DNA of 12,372 bases from CAZLGC01 sp964559275 (GTDB lineage: Bacteria > Patescibacteriota > CALEFQ01): contig CAZLGC010000036.1 of the NCBI GenBank assembly GCA_964559275.1, positions 1 through 12,372 on the forward strand, given 5' to 3'. The translations under genes were made by a program, and so were the position numbers. This document shows positions 10,348-12,372 of the stretch, one piece after another. The notes under the pieces are model-generated. The model ran no database searches. It saw only the letters and a program-made list of their open reading frames with translations, and had not been told where the DNA came from. Each line of letters begins with the position of its first letter. The stretch's first letter is position 1.

Positions 10348-12372
10348 ATGGAAAGAAAACAGAAGACAATTATTACTATTACCGTGATTGTAGCTGCAGC
10401 GGCTATCGTCGGGGCAGTGTTTTTGGTTATAAATTCGCCTAGTCCTACTTCTCTTTTTGGACCATTAGCTGATCTGACTGGGATCAAAGACCAGTCAGCG
10501 GAACTGGAGCGGGCCAAAGTTGACACAGTCAGTATGCAAATAGAGGTCTCGCCGACGGAGTATTCATACCAGGCTGATTTTGGATTACCAGAAGATTTCA
10601 AAAGTTCAGATTTAAAGTTTATTTCCAGTATCGATGGTATCCCGGATGAATTGATAACGGAGACGGAATCGGTTACAGCCGGGAGAGATAATTCAACAAG
10701 TATAGATAAGGATTACAGTTTTCCGGACACCAAAATCATTACTCTGGTGCCGAATCTGATCAGCAATGGTAAATTTGTTACCACCCCTGTTGACTCGCTG
10801 GACATAAGTGTGACCGTTGCGTCCGAATTGAAGCTTTTGTATTCGAATCTGGAAGGATTCAAAGAGAAGGAAGGGGCCGGAGGGGTGAAAACATATACTT
10901 TGCACAAAGATAATTTCTATACCTCGGTTCTGTACCTAAAATTTGCCGAAACCGATAAGAATCTAGAGATCGATCGCCAGGTAAACATCCAGGAAGGAGA
11001 AAATGTTTCTTTCACGGATACTATTACAAACCGTGGTGAGTCAACTGTAGAAAATGTATCGGTTTCCGGCTTCCTGCCACGAGCGTCAAGTCTGGAAATT
11101 GACGCTCCCGGAGAAATCATCCAAGGAACAACCGGTGAAAACTGGCAGCTTTATCGAATTGATCTAGGCGATGCCATTGAGCCGGGAGCGCAGGCAGAAA
11201 TTACTTATCAGGCAAGCATTAATTATGAATCTGAATATTCACTCCCCCGGGCAGAAGTGCTGGCCTCAGAACAAGTGGTGGCGGTGTCCGGATCATCGCT
11301 TCTAGGGGCAGTGACAACTCCGCCAGCCGAGCTAGAAAGTCTTCCGGCGATTTCCCAGAAGTTGAGTGCATCCTGCAGCCCGAACGGTTGCGGGTCCTGC
11401 GGCGATGCCGGTAGTTGTAATCAGCACTCGCCTAACTGTCAATGGCAGGACGGACAGTGTCTTTCCTCTTGCGGTAACCTGGGGCGGCTGGCCGGTGTGA
11501 CGGCTCAATCGCTCGACGACCCGGAAGGTAATAAAAAATGCTCGCTGCAAGATTTGGGTAATGCCTACGACGCCGATCTTTGCTGTGATGGTCCTTTGAA
11601 TGAATACAACTGCCTTAGCGCCGATGACTGGGGCAACAGCCCGCGGGCGGCCCAGTTACTCAGGGAATACAATTATAATGACTGCCAGCCGGATATCCCC
11701 TTGGATGATTTCGCTTTCATTGATGAGCACGCTTGCTGGCTCAAAATGCAGGCCGGTTGGGCAATATTCGATTATGTCAATTATGCCGGGGTTTCGCATT
11801 ACACGGAACTAACCGCCGACCAGTATACCCTGGCGATGCAGCGCTTCGTTAATCCCAATATGTTTTACAAAGATGAAGAGTCAAATGAGGATTGTCTTTG
11901 TGGAATGAAGGACTGGTGCTTCGGCTCGCCGCGATATATAGACTGCGATAATCCATTCGGTGATGATTATGATGTCAGTTATGCCTGGTGGGATGACTGG
12001 GGCTGCGGTTATCCAGAACAAGCTCGCCATATCTGGGCTCGGGGGACCTGTACCGATTGCCCGATGATATACTGCGGCGATTGCGATGATTACGCTATCC
12101 TCCGCGCCGGTTTGCTACGCGCTGCCGGCTTTAACAGTAATTGTACCTGGGTAGTAGGCAATAACGGTCATGCTTTCAATGCTTTCAAATACGATGATGC
12201 TTATCGTATTTTTGAGTATCAGTTGTATCCTTTGTTGACCAATCCGATCGATACAGATGAAGCGTTCAACGATCATAACTGCGGTTTCCTAAGTTCTCAT
12301 GAGAATCCGCCTTGTTCCGCTCAGAGCAAGGTTTGGAATTACCCAGTATTTGAATATTATGACCCGGTTCCG
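10348..12372 (+). CDS. membrane-anchored transglutaminase-like protein (3' end outside window)
   Basis: An open frame of 675 codons from ATG 10348 to the window edge with no stop, so the C-terminus is missing. One membrane helix at about 7-28 (TIITITVIVAAAAIVGAVFL) suggests an N-terminal anchor with the rest outside. Residues about 60-300 are beta-rich; 206-295 (VSFTDTITNRGESTVENVSV, GAQAEITYQ) resembles DUF11-type beta-sandwich repeats. A Cys-rich linker (343-375, seven Cys) follows. Then comes a domain with a transglutaminase/cysteine-protease core: YCGDCDDYAILRAGLLRAAG with C579 as likely nucleophile, and NNGHAFN with H608. The usual third acidic residue may be E623 or D616/D617. Many other Cys and Trp (DDWGCGYPE) suggest disulfides. 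A role in peptide or peptidoglycan processing or crosslinking at the surface is an inference. Confidence 0.8.
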   Translation, partial: MERKQKTIITITVIVAAAAIVGAVFLVINSPSPTSLFGPLADLTGIKDQSAELERAKVDTVSMQIEVSPTEYSYQADFGLPEDFKSSDLKFISSIDGIPDELITETESVTAGRDNSTSIDKDYSFPDTKIITLVPNLISNGKFVTTPVDSLDISVTVASELKLLYSNLEGFKEKEGAGGVKTYTLHKDNFYTSVLYLKFAETDKNLEIDRQVNIQEGENVSFTDTITNRGESTVENVSVSGFLPRASSLEIDAPGEIIQGTTGENWQLYRIDLGDAIEPGAQAEITYQASINYESEYSLPRAEVLASEQVVAVSGSSLLGAVTTPPAELESLPAISQKLSASCSPNGCGSCGDAGSCNQHSPNCQWQDGQCLSSCGNLGRLAGVTAQSLDDPEGNKKCSLQDLGNAYDADLCCDGPLNEYNCLSADDWGNSPRAAQLLREYNYNDCQPDIPLDDFAFIDEHACWLKMQAGWAIFDYVNYAGVSHYTELTADQYTLAMQRFVNPNMFYKDEESNEDCLCGMKDWCFGSPRYIDCDNPFGDDYDVSYAWWDDWGCGYPEQARHIWARGTCTDCPMIYCGDCDDYAILRAGLLRAAGFNSNCTWVVGNNGHAFNAFKYDDAYRIFEYQLYPLLTNPIDTDEAFNDHNCGFLSSHENPPCSAQSKVWNYPVFEYYDPVP

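Overview
The window looks like a chromosomal piece of a Candidate Phyla Radiation (Patescibacteria, perhaps Parcubacteria-like) genome. This is inferred from ordinary housekeeping genes (rluD, rplS, four tRNAs) that are single-gene or tRNA-only units with sigma70-type promoters, very short or absent 5' leaders, an L19 with a long Lys/Glu/Ala tail, and several one-pass secreted or membrane proteins of unknown function. A run of 100 N (7472-7571) shows that it is a scaffolded, probably metagenomic, assembly.

Layout. 1-561 has no protein gene. It holds two sigma70-like promoters, a 23-bp imperfect hairpin, and a candidate stand-alone structured RNA (about 258-478) with its own promoter and intrinsic terminator. 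562-2071 (minus strand) holds two GC-rich genes, each with its own promoter, Shine-Dalgarno (SD) sequence and terminator. They encode a shared unrecognised domain: one copy in the first protein, two in tandem in the second. 2220-3767 carries rluD (apparently leaderless) and rplS, whose promoter starts inside the rluD stop codon. 3782-4626 is a tRNA cluster: a broken tRNA-Leu fragment with a hairpin inserted in its D-loop, then intact tRNA-Leu(GAG), tRNA-Val(UAC), tRNA-Phe(GAA) and tRNA-Gly(GCC). Two copies of a 115-116-nt structured element follow directly on the CCA ends of tRNA-Val and tRNA-Phe, and they differ mainly by compensatory base-pair changes. tRNA-Gly lacks an encoded CCA and sits inside a perfect 20-bp inverted repeat.

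4717-5944 holds a CaCA-family cation antiporter and a 52-residue membrane protein. 6017-6950 is a 3D-domain (putative cell-wall lytic) membrane protein behind a long leader with competing hairpins and no obvious ATG start. 7092-7967 is a secreted/membrane protein interrupted by the assembly gap. 8103-10262 is a GC-rich, secreted, Thr/Pro-repeat surface protein. 10348 to the window end is a membrane-anchored, transglutaminase-like protein that runs off the edge.

Common threads. Nearly every gene has its own promoter and terminator, so operons are rare here. The second half is a cell-envelope block. Two translation-start styles coexist: strong SD sequences on the three GC-rich genes and on the gapped secreted gene, and short or leaderless starts on most of the AT-richer genes. 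The most unusual material is RNA-level: the tRNA-linked covarying elements, the promoter-to-terminator RNA near the left end, and the tRNA-Leu fragment.
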